Shown here: piece by piece, positions 23,719 through 34,951 of the stretch
How the letters are laid out: every line of letters starts with the position of its first letter
How positions within the stretch are numbered: the first letter of the stretch is position 1
NCBI GenBank assembly: GCA_021234155.1
Contig: JAJEKV010000002.1
Coordinates: 27,585,299-27,649,298 of the forward strand
Direction: 5' to 3'
DNA from: Isoetes taiwanensis
Lineage: Eukaryota > Streptophyta > Lycopodiopsida > Isoetales > Isoetaceae
DNA length: 64,000 nt
Made by a program: the position numbers and the translations under genes
Notes under the pieces: generated by a model
Databases searched by the model: none
What the model was told of the DNA's origin: nothing
Seen by the model: the letters and a program-made list of their open reading frames with translations, nothing else

Positions 23719-25535
23719 TTGTTTATTTTACTCTGTGCATGGAGCATTCCCCTTATGCCATGACCATAATTTGCTAGTTTGTGCTTGCAGTAAAGCAGGG
23801 TGTGCGGGTTTAGCTCAGAGAGAAATAAGCTTCTTCCTGCATCTTCCTGCATTCCATAACCAAAATGCAGCAAAGCTTTACATGGTAATTTGTGTCATTT
23901 TCTTCAAAGCTATTACAGACTTGTCCATAGTCAATATTGAAGACTCTCTTTCCACTAACCATGGCGGCAAATGCAGAAGCTCACAAAGAGTATGAAAACC
24001 GTGACCGAAATGGGGTCTGGAGCTCGTCATCCAGCCAACTATGCCGCTCAGAGGTAAGGACATAATACAAAGTTAAAGCAATCATTGTTCTGCTTCAAAA
24101 CAAATCTGCTTTAGATGGTTCTGGGTATCGAATCCTTACCAGGTAAGGCCTCCAGTCTGCTTCAAAAAAATGAATCATCCAAAAGGAAGAAAATACGGAA
24201 GTCAGGAGTCAGGACCGCTACTATTGCAATAAAAAACCAAATCAACACTTAACTCTTGAAAGGCATGAGCTCGGACCATGTATCAGGACGAAAGATGCAT
24301 TTGAATACTAAAAAACACACCTGAAACATGGAGAAAAGGCTAACGTCCTCTGCATGGCTCATTGCAGGCCTGATATGGTTGGGTAAGGCCAAGCCGAAAT
24401 GGAAGATGCAAGCTGAGCTTTTTTGTGGCTAGAAACGACCTAAAATAACTTGGCTTTTGGCGAACTCAGATCAAAGAGGGCCGTTTTGCATAGATTCTAC
24501 CTTATCTCTATTTTGAAGCAGTTCCGGACATTTACCGCGATGGCAGTTCCTGTAAGACCCAAGAATCCAAGAATCCAAGATGCTACCGAAGATGCTGCCG
24601 AAGATAGTTTCAATGTTCAAGGGGCAATCTTGACCGTTAAACAGAGAGAGCGAATCTCAGCCGTCCGATCTAGGGCTGGGTCCAACACTTACACAATAAC
24701 ATTATAATATAAGATGCCTGCTTGTTTCCAAAATCAAAACCATCTCACGTGATATTTTCAATTGGTCATGACAACACCAACCAATTAATTATATTGACAT
24801 GATATAATTAATAAATTTGACATTATATTGATATGGCTTGCATGGCAGCTCAGGCAATGCTCCATCATATGGCTGTGTATGGTAGTTAAAGGCACAATAG
24901 AGTAGATGATAAGAAAAGCCACAGTAGAGTAGAGTAGAAGAGGTATCAGAATAACTAGAAGGTGCTTCTGATTCAATTAGATGCTTGAGCACAAACCTTA
25001 TAACCACATGGCTATCTCAGATCAATATATTCAAACGATTATTGGCAAGGAAAAGTCATAAAATAGTGGCTCACATTGCTATACCAGTTCCCACCAAAGC
25101 ATTACAGACTGTTACAACTGACTGTCACAGCAGACAATGGTGTTCCACTCAAACCAATTAGTTCAATGGTGTTACAAACTGTTACACGGACTATTACAGA
25201 CCTATTTATGCAATGTTACAAACCTATTCATAGACCTAATTACTCAGTGTTACATACCTAATACACATACAATATTTCCAAACAAAGCAAGACCATGAAT
25301 GCGTAAATCATGAGTTTGAAAGCTCACTTGCATTGGGCAACTTCGAAACTTGACAAAATCCAGCAATGACCTCCTCTAATTCTGCACCTGCTGGGAATCT
25401 AATCTCATACCAAAAACTTGTATGATGGCTTTGCTAACTTCCATCACTACCATATGTGCACTGCCTCCCCTATACCAAATTTCTCTCATAGAATCAAATA
25501 ATCAGACCCTCTAAACAACTTTAGCAAGCAATATG
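23719..25535. other. Intergenic, possibly old gene flank
   Basis: No gene is recognised. A plus-strand frame from an ATG at 24540 (MAVPVRPKNPRIQDATED, ending 24707) contains the duplicated words AAGAATCC and GATGCT. Its end (AATCTCAGCCGTCCGATCTAG) has the look of a plant promoter or 5' leader, so coding is doubtful. Confidence 0.35.
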
Positions 25536-25979
25536 CTACTCTAACATCCACCGAAATAGCCTTCGATAATGAATGTCTTGCTTTTCAATCTCAACACTTA
25601 AACTGCTGCACAAAAAGTTGAAGGTATCTCTCGTCATCCTAAAAGTCTTCCTCCATCTTGCATCATCATAGTAGCCCTTGATGAAGCGATTGAACCAAGT
25701 AAAACCTCTTGGTTTCACCCACCACTCGCCTAAACGGTGGCCACAAATGTTGCCATGCCCAAAAATTTGCAACGTGGCAACTTTGTCTTGCAGTAGCTTG
25801 CAAAGAAAGCCATCTTCACTTTGTCCAAGTAGTAGCGTTAGAATTTGGAGATAGCCAGTTACTAATATCATCATAACTTGTACTAGTTCATTGTCAATTG
25901 ACACTTGGTCTTCATTAACAGGATGCACAAGAAGAACGTTAAGCAATTTCATAACTTGCATACAAATATAAACATGCAC
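25536..25979 (-). pseudogene. PIF/Harbinger transposase N-terminal fragment
   Basis: The 147-residue frame contains WFNRFIKGYYDDARWRKTF directly followed by RMTRDTFNFLCSSL, then IHYRRLFRWMLE. This is the helical segment at the start of plant HARBI1-like transposases, where a YDD..W...FRM....F..L pattern precedes the helix-turn-helix and DDE nuclease. The nuclease domain, expected to continue leftward, is not seen, so the gene is truncated. The first ~60 residues look non-homologous and could be intron read-through. Confidence 0.75.
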
Positions 25980-26100
25980 AATTATAAAGCCGCAAACTTA
26001 GCAATTTCATCACATGCATACAATTTAGCACATACATTATAAGACTGCAAATTCAATTATATGAGGATCATATCACATTGTTACACAATGCCAAATCACA

Positions 26101-26343
26101 TTGTTACCTCCTTGCCCAGAAGAACACCTGGATATCAGGGTAGTCAAAAAGTTCATTAGAGAAACATTTGTTGACCATGAACTACTGATGGATGAAATGA
26201 CTGCAAAATTATCTGACTTTGTAATAGACCAAAGTATCAATAAGGTCCACAAAGCCTTCAAGGAGTTTGGTACAATGATGAAGTGGATTATCCGACCACC
26301 AACATTAAATCAGAAAAGTGCAAGTAGTGTTGACAAGGGCTAA
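26101..26343 (+). CDS. Short hypothetical frame
   Basis: The frame encodes EEHLDIRVVKKFIRETF and DHELLMDEMTAKLSDFVID with a balanced, amphipathic composition unlike the AT-rich noise around it. There is no ATG at its beginning and no recognised family. It may be an exon or remnant of a host or transposon gene. Confidence 0.25.
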   Translation: MLPPCPEEHLDIRVVKKFIRETFVDHELLMDEMTAKLSDFVIDQSINKVHKAFKEFGTMMKWIIRPPTLNQKSASSVDKG

Positions 26344-26524
26344 ACGAAAACTATTAAGAAGTGCACTGTCAATTAGGACTACAATGCTACAAAATCTAGT
26401 TAGTGATCATACTGATATTGATAATGAATAGAACATACTGTAAAAACTACGTTCATAATACAATTTCATTAAATATAGAATACATTTTATAAACATGCAT
26501 GAATTCAATCCGTTGATAACTCCT

Positions 26525-27831
26525 ATCAACCTGACATATCAACATGTCAACTTCCGAAAGGTGAACTCTGCAAGCAGTACCCACTGTAAAACAATAAATT
26601 AAAATCAACATTACAATAACCTTCGTTCCATATTAAGCAATCAACCCCAACTTAATAAAAAATTATAGGTACGTTTTATTCGCAAAACTTATTGATTCAA
26701 CTGGACAGACTTGAGCCACTGCATTTAATAAAGCGCAGACTGCATTCTAGGCTGGTACAAGAAATATTGCATCTAACCAATCCAAAACGGACTGTTGCAA
26801 ACTAATTTCATGTGGATTTGTAGGATGACCACAGTAAACTTTATCGAGACATTCTGACAAAATCGAAATGGACCCCACATATTTTCCAATTATCTACACA
26901 ACATGATAACTACGTGAATCAAAATGTGGCAAAAATTTACAATCCAAGACGTTACTCAAACACAATACATAGAAGACTCAAATCAATTGTTAAACAAATT
27001 ACATATGCTACAATCTACTACAAAAATTACACCATTAAGTCTTACATTTGTTAAGATCATTACATATATTACAAGAATAATAACTGATATGTTACAGAAT
27101 AAATAGGCACTCACGTGTAAAGTCCTTGTACACGTAGACATGCAGATATACGTACATGCACATATGTACACACATAGAGATTCCACATATCGAGAACTTT
27201 TACCATTTTCAATTGCAAATTACAAAAGCTAGCTATATTTTTTTCTACATAAATTACAAAAGCTAGCTATATTTTTTTCTACATGTAAATGCAATTCAAT
27301 AAACACGAAGAAAATGTCACAAGGCCATTGTCCACAATCATACAAATTGCACACGTTAATATCGAGAATTTTTACCATTTTCAATTTCAAACTACAAAAG
27401 CTAACTATTTTTTCTTTTACAATTAAAACAACATACTACAAATTAACACTTGACACCCCAAGGACTTTCAATTGAATTTTCTAGTAGTAATATAAAATGG
27501 AGAATATAGTGGGAATCCTATGGTGGTTGATGTCGTCATCTATATATCATATGGGCAAGAAACACAAGGCAATGGTGCAGGTTCAAATCCTGCATATTTT
27601 CGAACTAATACATAGTCTAATGCAAGGCTATTTAGTGCAAATTCAAAATGCAGGGAGCTGGGAAAGAGAAATGTTCGATTTTGTTTTTGAGTAATTAGTA
27701 AAAGGATCCAATAAAGTTGGGTTGGGGTCATTCTATTAAATCTCTCGCTAGAGCCAAATATATTGATTTCATATGTGACTGCTTCCTGATTTTTCGTAGA
27801 TATCATTAGACACGTTTATGTTAAAAGTTCA
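26525..27831. repeat. Dispersed repeat, copy 1
   Basis: It aligns with 62365-64000. Shared landmarks are ATCAACATGTCAACTTCC, GAACTCTGCAAGCA, TACGTTTTATTCGCAAAAC, ACGTACATGCACATATG and TTAGACACGTTTATGTTAAA at the right end. Copy 2 carries two SINE insertions that are absent here. Its position next to the Harbinger remnant suggests it could be a DNA-transposon body or flank, but no termini were identified. The second copy runs off the window. Confidence 0.85.
27576..27594 (+). other. tRNA T-arm-like motif (pol III B box)
   Basis: TGCAGGTTCAAATCCTGCA forms a perfect 5-bp stem with a 7-base TTCAAAT loop, as in a tRNA T-arm, and recurs in copy 2 at 63683-63701. No complete cloverleaf can be built around it, so it is probably a tRNA-derived repeat internal to the dispersed element. 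Confidence 0.4.
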
Positions 27832-28383
27832 AATTGAATTACTATGTATGCTAAAACTTCATTTGGAGAAGCTAATGGTAAGTTTTGTAAAGCAATTGTT
27901 TAAGCACACCACTTTATACATGTTACCTCAGGGAAGTTTTTGCCTCAGTTGCAATTACGCAAGCTTCAACTTTCTCTCAGAATTTATAGTCTGGTCTCCT
28001 CTCTAAGAAGTCAAACTGAAGCTGACAAAACCAGCTCCAATTCCTAAAGGATGTTTTGCATGGCATGTTTGGCTGAGCTATAGAAACATGACCAAATTCA
28101 GAAACATAAAAGATGACGCATGTTGCACTTCAAATAAGTGGTAAAAATGTCTTTTGCTGTGTGCTATCACAAAACCTGCAACAAGTATTTGCTATTTCCT
28201 GCAAGAGGATACAGAAGTGCTGCAAACCCTGCAATTCAAAACAATTCTACTGTTAGTCAAAAGCTTGCATTCAGCAGTCAATAAGCAGGAATACTTAAGA
28301 TGGATAAATGAAATTTAAGATATTCCAAAATACTCATGAACAACGTAACAAAGGCATAACAACTTTTTCCGTAAAGAATGGCT
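27832..28383. other. No recognised gene
   Basis: AT-rich sequence. The frame 27818-28006 shows no conserved feature. Confidence 0.4.
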
Positions 28384-29848
28384 TCACCTTGAGATAAACC
28401 CATAAAAGCCTGAAACTGTCTTTTGCAAAGTCAATCTTTCCCATGTCTCAGACACCCATGTATCCGTGGAGAGAGATGATGCTTCATTTTTGTTTTTAAG
28501 ACATTTCTTCCATGGATTGCAACATGCCACAGTCAATACACCAAAGCAAGATTCCATATAGTTTTGCACCAGAGCAAGGCTTAAATGCTTCTCATTATCT
28601 ATCACATTGAAACAGACAATTGGATGGGATAGGGCTAGCCGTACAACAAGCACAACAGGCTCTTTTACCTTCCTGCAATAGCTGTTGAGAAGAAAAACCA
28701 CATCAGTAAAGTCCACATAACATCAGTATTGCAGTAATGCAGCAACATACATGATGGATTGCCTACTAGATAGTACGCTCCTCATATACCTTACTCTAAC
28801 AAATGGGCCATCAAATGATTTTTTCTTGCAAAACTTGTCTAAGGAATTCCATCAAATGATTTTTTCTTGCAAAACTTGTCTAAGGAATTCAACTTCTGGT
28901 ATCGTGATTAAGACAGTCAGATGAAAGCACTAAATATAATTTAAGACAGTCAGATGAAAGCACTAAATATAATTCTAACAAATAGGCAAACATGCTAATA
29001 TGGATGACATATGGTGTATCACAGCATGCTAACATGGAAATCTCGCATGATATATTATCTCTTTCTCCTACGACACTAAATCTCTTTACATACATCTGTG
29101 ACCATTTCATTATCTTCAGCACCACTTGTCCAATTTCTTTACTTCGTGACCCCAAGCAGTGCCATTCCTCCAATATAATGGGCACATGAGCCCAGAGTTT
29201 AAAACCATAACGTTTATACATTTAAACTAACACCCTGAAAACACTACAACAGCAGCTTCTCACGAGAGACAAACCTGCAGATTGTTAGTCGCAGTAGACA
29301 CGCCCTGATCCCTGAGTGGTGAATCCATGACTATGAAGTTTTGCTTGGCCCATTAAATAGAAATTCCTGTCCCCACAGCAAGAATGCATTGGGTTTACAT
29401 GTGAATCCTTTGTCAAAATATGCGCACATATCTTTAAGCAATGCTATAGTTCCTTCTGCAATGCCAGATTTCTTCAAATAATCTGCATGGCATGTCTAGT
29501 TGCTAGTGTAGATGGAGATCTTCATCCATATAAAACAGTCAACTAATACAACAAGCCTTGCAACCAATCCCTTACACATAGTATCTAAAGAGGTAGGAAA
29601 GTAACTTTACATATAAAGAAATGCATATTTCTGTGATTTTACCGCATCAATGCTGCAGTTTGAAGCAGGTATATGTTCTGAAAGACAAGCCACCTGATCT
29701 TCTCAAAGACCATGGACTTCTGCACTAAAACCTCAACCTGCAGACGATAGTCACAGGCCATTAACTCTAAGATGTTATCTATCACAGTAATATGCAAAAC
29801 ATCGAGGATAAGTGAATATACCTGATTATGCTTCTTTGGGACCGCCAT
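28384..29848 (-). pseudogene. Faint multi-exon gene, unknown product
   Basis: Four minus-strand coding-like blocks follow one another: 29639-29848 (with VEVLVQKSMVFEKIRWLVFQ), about 29310-29495 (YLKKSGIAEGTIALLKDM, then YFDKGFTCKPNAFLLWGQE), 28889-29221 (WAHVPIILEEWHCLGSRSKE) and 28384-28716 (KVKEPVVLVVRLALSHPIV, MESCFGVLTVACC). Composition is protein-like and helical, as in HEAT-type repair or chromatin proteins, but I do not recognise the family. Introns would separate the blocks. A tandem copy of 41 bases at 28897-28976 breaks one block. Whether the gene is intact cannot be judged. Confidence 0.35.
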
Positions 29849-30303
29849 AACGAGGAATGAATCAAAATAGAGTGTTTGAATCTGTCGGATATGTGTTATG
29901 AGTGGTAATTTCTGTACTCTTAATGCTACTGGACTCTCTATATCTCCTACGCAGTTAACTCTTATAAAGCACTGTCAACTGGTTTTTTTTTTACTTGGAT
30001 GAAGATGAGAATAGAGGATATTTAGGTCCGAATAGGATTAAAAATGTGTCTAGAACGTGGACGTGCTAAATTAACTGCGTCATACTAGGTCAATCAAAGA
30101 AATAGTCTAGAATACGCGTCTCTCTCGGGGCGGGGGTTTTTTAACCCGGACAGTAATAAGTTTGCTGCGCTCCTTCTGGGTCCCATAGGCCGATTGGTCT
30201 CAGTGGACGATAAAAAAACTATTCTATTCTATTCTATTCTTTTAGGGCGACCATACCATGACGACACCGCGTATTTGCTCTGCAGCCTTGTCAACCACCC
30301 ATT
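29849..30303. other. Intergenic, upstream of small ORF
   Basis: It contains a GC-rich stretch (CTCTCGGGGCGGGGG) and a TTCTA microsatellite near 30220-30240. No gene is seen. Confidence 0.5.
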
Positions 30304-30310
30304 TATATAA
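30304..30310 (+). promoter_or_regulatory. Candidate TATA box
   Basis: TATATAA lies 104 bases before the ATG of the small secreted-peptide ORF, a usual distance for a plant gene with a short leader. Confidence 0.5.
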
Positions 30311-30413
30311 TCTGCCCCGTCTTTCTTTCTTGCATAATCGATTCCGGCAAGGCGCTAGCCATAAGTTATTGTGATTTATCGCCTCTAGGACTGTCCAATT
30401 TGTTGCCACAAAG

Positions 30414-30590
30414 ATGGCTTCTGCTCAAATTTTGAAGGCCGCTTTTGTGATTGCTTTGATTCTCGGATTGGCTATGGTGGCTCATGCATCTCGGCCTTTT
30501 GCAGCGGCCCGGATCGGCATGGAGCTGGATGATTTGTCCTTTGCGCGAGCAAAGATCGTTTTGATATGGGCGAACGGCTTGGTTCTTTAA
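30414..30590 (+). CDS. Small secreted peptide precursor (58 aa)
   Basis: An uninterrupted ORF encodes MASAQILKAAFVIALILG followed by LAMVAHASRPF. This is a textbook signal peptide: a basic residue, about 14 hydrophobic residues and a small-residue A-H-A cleavage site near residue 25. The remaining 33 residues (starting SRPFAAARIGMELDDL, ending IWANGLVL) have no cysteines and match no peptide-hormone family I know. A TATA-like motif lies upstream and AATAAA downstream (30726). Codons are more GC-rich than the surroundings. It would be secreted; the mature role is unknown. It is too short to exclude a truncated larger gene. Confidence 0.6.
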   Translation: MASAQILKAAFVIALILGLAMVAHASRPFAAARIGMELDDLSFARAKIVLIWANGLVL

Positions 30591-30725
30591 CTAGACAGCT
30601 CCTCACTGCTGATCCTTACAAAACTTACTGAAAACTATTTAGCAGCATATGTATGTAGACTGTAAATTCTACCCTAAATTCTATGGGCTTTTCTCTGTAA
30701 ATATTCACATTATTATACATAGCAG

Positions 30726-30731
30726 AATAAA
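30726..30731 (+). terminator. Candidate polyadenylation signal
   Basis: AATAAA lies 136 bases after the stop codon of the small peptide ORF, inside an A/T-rich tract typical of plant 3' ends. Confidence 0.4.
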
Positions 30732-31246
30732 ATAAATAGCTTTCTCATAAAGCTTTCTAATAAAGCTCTGAATGGTCTCAATTGTTGTTAATTGTATGCA
30801 ATTTGTTGCTGCTGCTTAGAGTTAAAGCTATGTAAAAATTTGTCAAACCATTTGGTCATTTGGGGTTATGCAAAAATACCCTTCAGCAAAGGTGTTTTGT
30901 AACTTGGATATCCATTAATATTCTTACTAAATTTTGCAAAATTTATTAACCATCATCTGGCCGATCTCAATGTAAAAATACTTGGATATGCAAAATACTT
31001 TGGAGAGCAAGGATATGGATTACTATCTCTACTAAATTTATCATATGGTAACTCCTTCCTTCCTTCCTATTAATAACCACACACACATGCACAACACGAA
31101 TTGCCCTACACGAATTGCCCTATATGTTAACAACTAGACACACATGCACAACACCACTTGCTCTATCTATGAATTTCGTAAGTCATACGTTTGAACACCA
31201 ATTGCTTTATCTATGGATTTTGTGGAGTCATATGTTTATACAAGAA
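30732..31246. other. Intergenic
   Basis: Two similar blocks carry 'cacacatgcacaacac' (31083 and 31139). No gene is seen. Confidence 0.4.
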
Positions 31247-31530
31247 TTTGGCGCCGGTGGAGCCACCCCTTGGAGTCGAACCCAAGTGCAGCCGTCGGTG
31301 CGACACCCATGGTGTAGAGAGAGCCTCGATCTCCGAGGGGATTGTGCACCCTTGGGAGTCGAACCTGTCGCGCCGCGTCAAGTGCCCCATGGTGTAGAGA
31401 GAGCCGATCTCCGAGGGGGATTTGGCCCCCAGCCCCAGGGCCTGCACCCCCGAGTCGAACCCAAGTGCGGCCGTCGGTGCGACGCCCATGGTGTAGAGAG
31501 AGCGTCGATCTCCGAGGGGATCAGTGCTCC
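31247..31530. repeat. GC-rich tandem repeat, 3-4 units
   Basis: Units of about 70-110 bp share GAGTCGAACCCAAGTGC, GCCGTCGGTGCGAC, CCATGGTGTAGAGAGAG and GATCTCCGAGGGG. The composition is far richer in GC than the flanks. Read on the minus strand, GGGTTCGACTCC resembles a pol III B box. Open frames run through the repeat on both strands and are not called. Confidence 0.7.
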
Positions 31531-31561
31531 ATCTACATCTTGGGCATGAGATGGAGGGAGT

Positions 31562-31595
<34 letters not shown>
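31562..31595. repeat. Poly(T) tract at the left edge of the RT array
   Basis: Thirty-four consecutive T immediately precede the first unit. The corresponding tract is 7-8 T at the junctions between units (before 39073 and 46578). Confidence 0.95.
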
Positions 31596-31598
<3 letters not shown>

Positions 31599-31973
31599 AA
31601 TAGACATTTTCCTTGAACTTGGTGGTACAATTAAATGATAGGTGAGCCACTTATGCTTGGTTCTAGTATGCTTACTAAGCATGAATGCTATTATAAGGGT
31701 ATTACAAAAATGATGCACTCTTCACCATTAATGAATAAATAGTATATGATGTTAGACATACATTATCTTAAAACCTTAATAGTGACCATGGGTGTAATTT
31801 CCCTTTTTTTCCAAAAATGTAATTTCAAGGGCTGGATTAAAACCGCCGTTATAATTTATGGGAGGTCTAGGGTTTTGACCATGGCAGTATGGCAGATCCT
31901 CGAGCCTTTACAAAACTTGGCAGATCGTGTGTGACCAAGAAAATCTTCTAGGATTGTGGCGGGTAATTAAATC

Positions 31974-32294
31974 ATGGGTTTTAATTCAGATGGCTGGTCC
32001 GATAGCCACAGTTCTGAGGAAGAGTTTACACCAGACATAGAGACGGAGAGGGAGCTTCTCTGGTGCAAAAATTCTGAGAAATTTAGGCAGCTAAGTATGA
32101 ATAGAAGGGGAGGCGGTAGAGGTTTTGACTCCAAAAGGAGTTTTGATGATAGCAGGATCGGATACAATGCCAAAAGAGGTGGTGGATCTAACCGAAACCC
32201 AGGGGGTTATTTCAGAAACAACAATAGTGAGCAATATGTGCCTGAGACGCAACAAAATGAAGATGAAATTGACTCTGAAAACGAAGATCTACAG
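31974..32294 (+). CDS. RT gene unit 1, 5' exon (RG-rich, acidic)
   Basis: The ATG opens 107 codons. They run MGFNSDGWSDSHSSEEEF, then an Arg/Gly-rich block MNRRGGGRGFDSKRSF, then GYNAKRGGGSNRNPGGYF, then an acidic end NEDEIDSENEDLQ. The exon ends exactly before CAG|GTAAAA, a good plant splice donor, and the stop follows only three codons later. RG-rich segments commonly bind RNA. All three units keep this exon, although units 2 and 3 carry small changes at CAG/CTG. The link to the downstream exons is inferred from order and shared duplication. Confidence 0.55.
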
Positions 32295-33010
32295 GTAAAA
32301 ATGTAGCAGTTTTGTTTCCTCTATTTATAAAATGACCATACCTTTGTAAATACGAACCATGAAGGCTGGATTATCAATAGAGGGTAACAAGTTTTGGAGC
32401 TAGCATGAGCAGAAAGCTTATGGGATCCTCACAAGATAATATAAGGGATTAACAGAGTGGCAGGTCTGTTGTAACTTATAAATCAAGTCTTTGTTGTCCC
32501 AGACATGATATTTGATTTCTTAGCCTAACCTGAATCGTGTAAATTAAATAAATGGCTATTGAGACCCATATAGATGCTGATTACAGGCCTATTTGTTATG
32601 TTTTATATATCATTTCTATGCTTGCATGACCATGGTTATGCACGTGCTGCACAACATGCATGCTTATGAGAGCATCAATAGATTGTAAGTGGATATGGAA
32701 TAGAAGGTAGCAGACGGATTAGGTAGTCTGGATATGATAATATATAACAACAATGGCATAACAATATAGTTGTGGCATTTAAACATGATCTCTGATTTTC
32801 TAGACTGATTCTAGGACGACCTTGCTTAATCTGAGTCATAGGATTTGGCAAGTAGAAGCATAAAGCAGCGACTTCACGCCCGTGCATAAAAGTCAAATTG
32901 ATACTCCTTCATTTAATCGTAGTAATCTAATGGTTGATTATTTTTATGTTATATATTGGCACTATCTGGACTGTACATTCTTAGTAGATAGCATGATATC
33001 AAGAGCAAAG

Positions 33011-33067
33011 GGTACATTAGGTGAAGGGCGAAGAGCCAAGAATCACCTAATGTACCTTTTGGCTCTT
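33011..33067 (+). other. Hairpin with possible pseudoknot
   Basis: GGTACATTAGGTGA (33011-33024) pairs perfectly with TCACCTAATGTACC (33043-33056). The loop's AAGAGCCAA (33031-33039) can pair with TTGGCTCTT (33059-33067) just after the stem, which would give an H-type pseudoknot. Stem 1 is intact in all three units; the downstream arm reads TTGGCCCTT in units 2 and 3, giving one mismatch. Confidence 0.6.
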
Positions 33068-34199
33068 GGGTCGCTAATCTATCCATCGCTAACGTTCTCA
33101 TGATTGGCTGCAGGTACGTGGTGATTCTTCTCCTAATGTATTGTCTTTGTTGTTATGGTGTTTTGCTGGTCGAAACGGATGTACTGGTCTAAAGTAACTA
33201 CGTTAAAGGATGGCTGATTCAGCAGTGATAGATGTCAAATTTTGAACAACATTTTGGACAATTCCATGGCAAAGAACATGTGCATGTTTGGTAAGACTTG
33301 ATGTATTATGTTAAGTTTTGAGCATGCTGTAACACCAGTCAATGGAAGTGTGGAGCATTTATATAGTTAAGCTCACACAGCATGCAGGTATGTTTGCCTA
33401 CCTTAACATACTTTATGATCGGATATTTAAGGGAAAAATACAATATGCCTTATTTTGTAATGATTAATCATACTCTAGAATTATTGTACAGATGTTTTAA
33501 GTGTCCTACAGGGTTAAATGTGTGCTGTTCCCTGGTAGTAACTCTGAAGGGCTATGTATTGCCATATTAGTATGGGTAAGGGAATTTATTGCAAGTGAAA
33601 CTGAAAACAGTGAATATTCTGATTTCTTAGCTCAGAAATTAAGACTGTAACAAGGTAATGCCGAAAATATGGTAAAGCAAAGCTTATAATGCAGCTTATA
33701 ATGAAAAACAGGTGCATGACTGCTTACCATTTGATAGGTTAAATGGACCTATCCCATCTGTCTAAATGACAAAATATTAAGGTTTTGAACTTGCTGAAAT
33801 AGGTGCTGAAAGTACTATATAGGGTGTTATGATAAGTACATGGATAAACACTGGTCAGACAAAAGCTAAAATGATGCATTCTCCTCTTGTAAAGAGTGTT
33901 TTTAATGTTGTAAAACGCCCGTTGAGACACTGATCTTAGTATAATATAAAATATAGGGCTGAGACCTCGAAGTTGCATGGCATGCAACTGGAAATATTGC
34001 TTCAAAGTTTTTTTTAAAAAATCTGGTCGCATGCATGGATGTGTAGCTGTTAGTTGCATTAAAGTGCAAAATATTTGGTGTTCTTTTAGTCCCCTCCGCT
34101 GGTCGTATTGTAAGTCATAACATGAATGCATGCGTGTTCAGAGGAAGGCTAAATTGTAAAACCACTTCTAGCTAAAGTTAGTTACTATTGATGAATTAT

Positions 34200-34640
34200 G
34201 TTCTTAGACACAAGGACCATTGTAGTAAACAAAATGCAGGACGGAATTTTCAGGGCTGCATGGCATGCAAAGTGTAGGCGCTGCATGTGTAAATCTCAGA
34301 GATAGATTCATTGAACTGCAAACTTATTGTGTTCTTAGATAAAGAACGTGAAAGGAAGATGTAAAAAGTAAATAGTCCCACATAAGGTGGGTGGTACATT
34401 TACATCATTTATTAATTTCGTGTAAAGTGAATAGCTAGTGTTGAAAAGTGTCTTCTGATACAAGGACCATAGAGTAAAATAAAGTGTAGAACTAAGATTG
34501 TTTGGTTGCATGGCATGCAAAGTGTAATGATTGCATGTGTAACTATCAGATACAGACTCTCTGAACTGTAAGTATATTGGGTTCTTAGATAAAGAACATG
34601 AATGGAAGGTGTAAAGAATAAATAGTCCCACATAAAGTGG
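34200..34640 (+). repeat. Intronic tandem duplication, ~237-bp period
   Basis: The two blocks share CAAGGACCAT, TGCATGGCATGCAAAGTGTA, TTCTTAGATAAAGAAC and AATAGTCCCACATAA. A third, weaker relative near 33935-34080 keeps GTTGCATGGCATGCAAC. The pattern is retained in units 2 and 3. The minus-strand frames across it are therefore repeated noise. Confidence 0.75.
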
Positions 34641-34951
34641 TAAGTAATTACTCGACATTTATTGTCTTTATGTTTACAGTAAGTCAATAGTTCTTGAACC
34701 TGTTATCCATAGATTGGTGTACCAGACTTTGATCTTTTTAGATCTTAGAATGGAATGATTAAACTATGGAGGGGTTGACCGAAATAGTATGATGTGCTAG
34801 TAGGATTGTTGTCCAAACTAGTAATGTCCGGGTTTTTTTTAGACATTTCATTTCTCTAGTTTAACTGGAGTTGCATCATATCTATTGGTAATAACAGGGA
34901 TGAACTATCTTATTCTTATGTTGTACTTACAAAGTGGTATTACTCTTCCAG

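Larger units (their letters stand above)
32295..34951 (+). other. Intron 1 of the RT gene (unit 1), inferred
   Basis: Donor GTAAAA at 32295 and acceptor TACTCTTCCAG ending 34951 bracket 2.66 kb without credible coding sequence. Phases do not join exactly (phase 0 out, phase 1 needed), so a small unrecognised exon may lie inside. The intron contains a strong hairpin (33011-33056) and a duplicated block (34200-34640). Confidence 0.45.

Noticed and set aside
24450-24707. 85-residue plus-strand frame as a gene
   Set aside because: It has no ATG at the frame start, repeats words internally and ends in sequence typical of plant promoter or leader DNA.
27576-27594. tRNA gene
   Set aside because: Only the T-arm folds; no acceptor, D or anticodon stems are found in the surrounding 80 bases.
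31247-31595. SINE ending in the T34 tract
   Set aside because: On the strand where the B-box-like motif reads correctly, the A-run would lie at the 5' end, which is the wrong order for a SINE.
34335-34687. Minus-strand frames of 107 and 91 residues, repeated in all three array units
   Set aside because: They lie in the intron's tandem duplication, overlap each other in two frames and persist only because the units are nearly the same.
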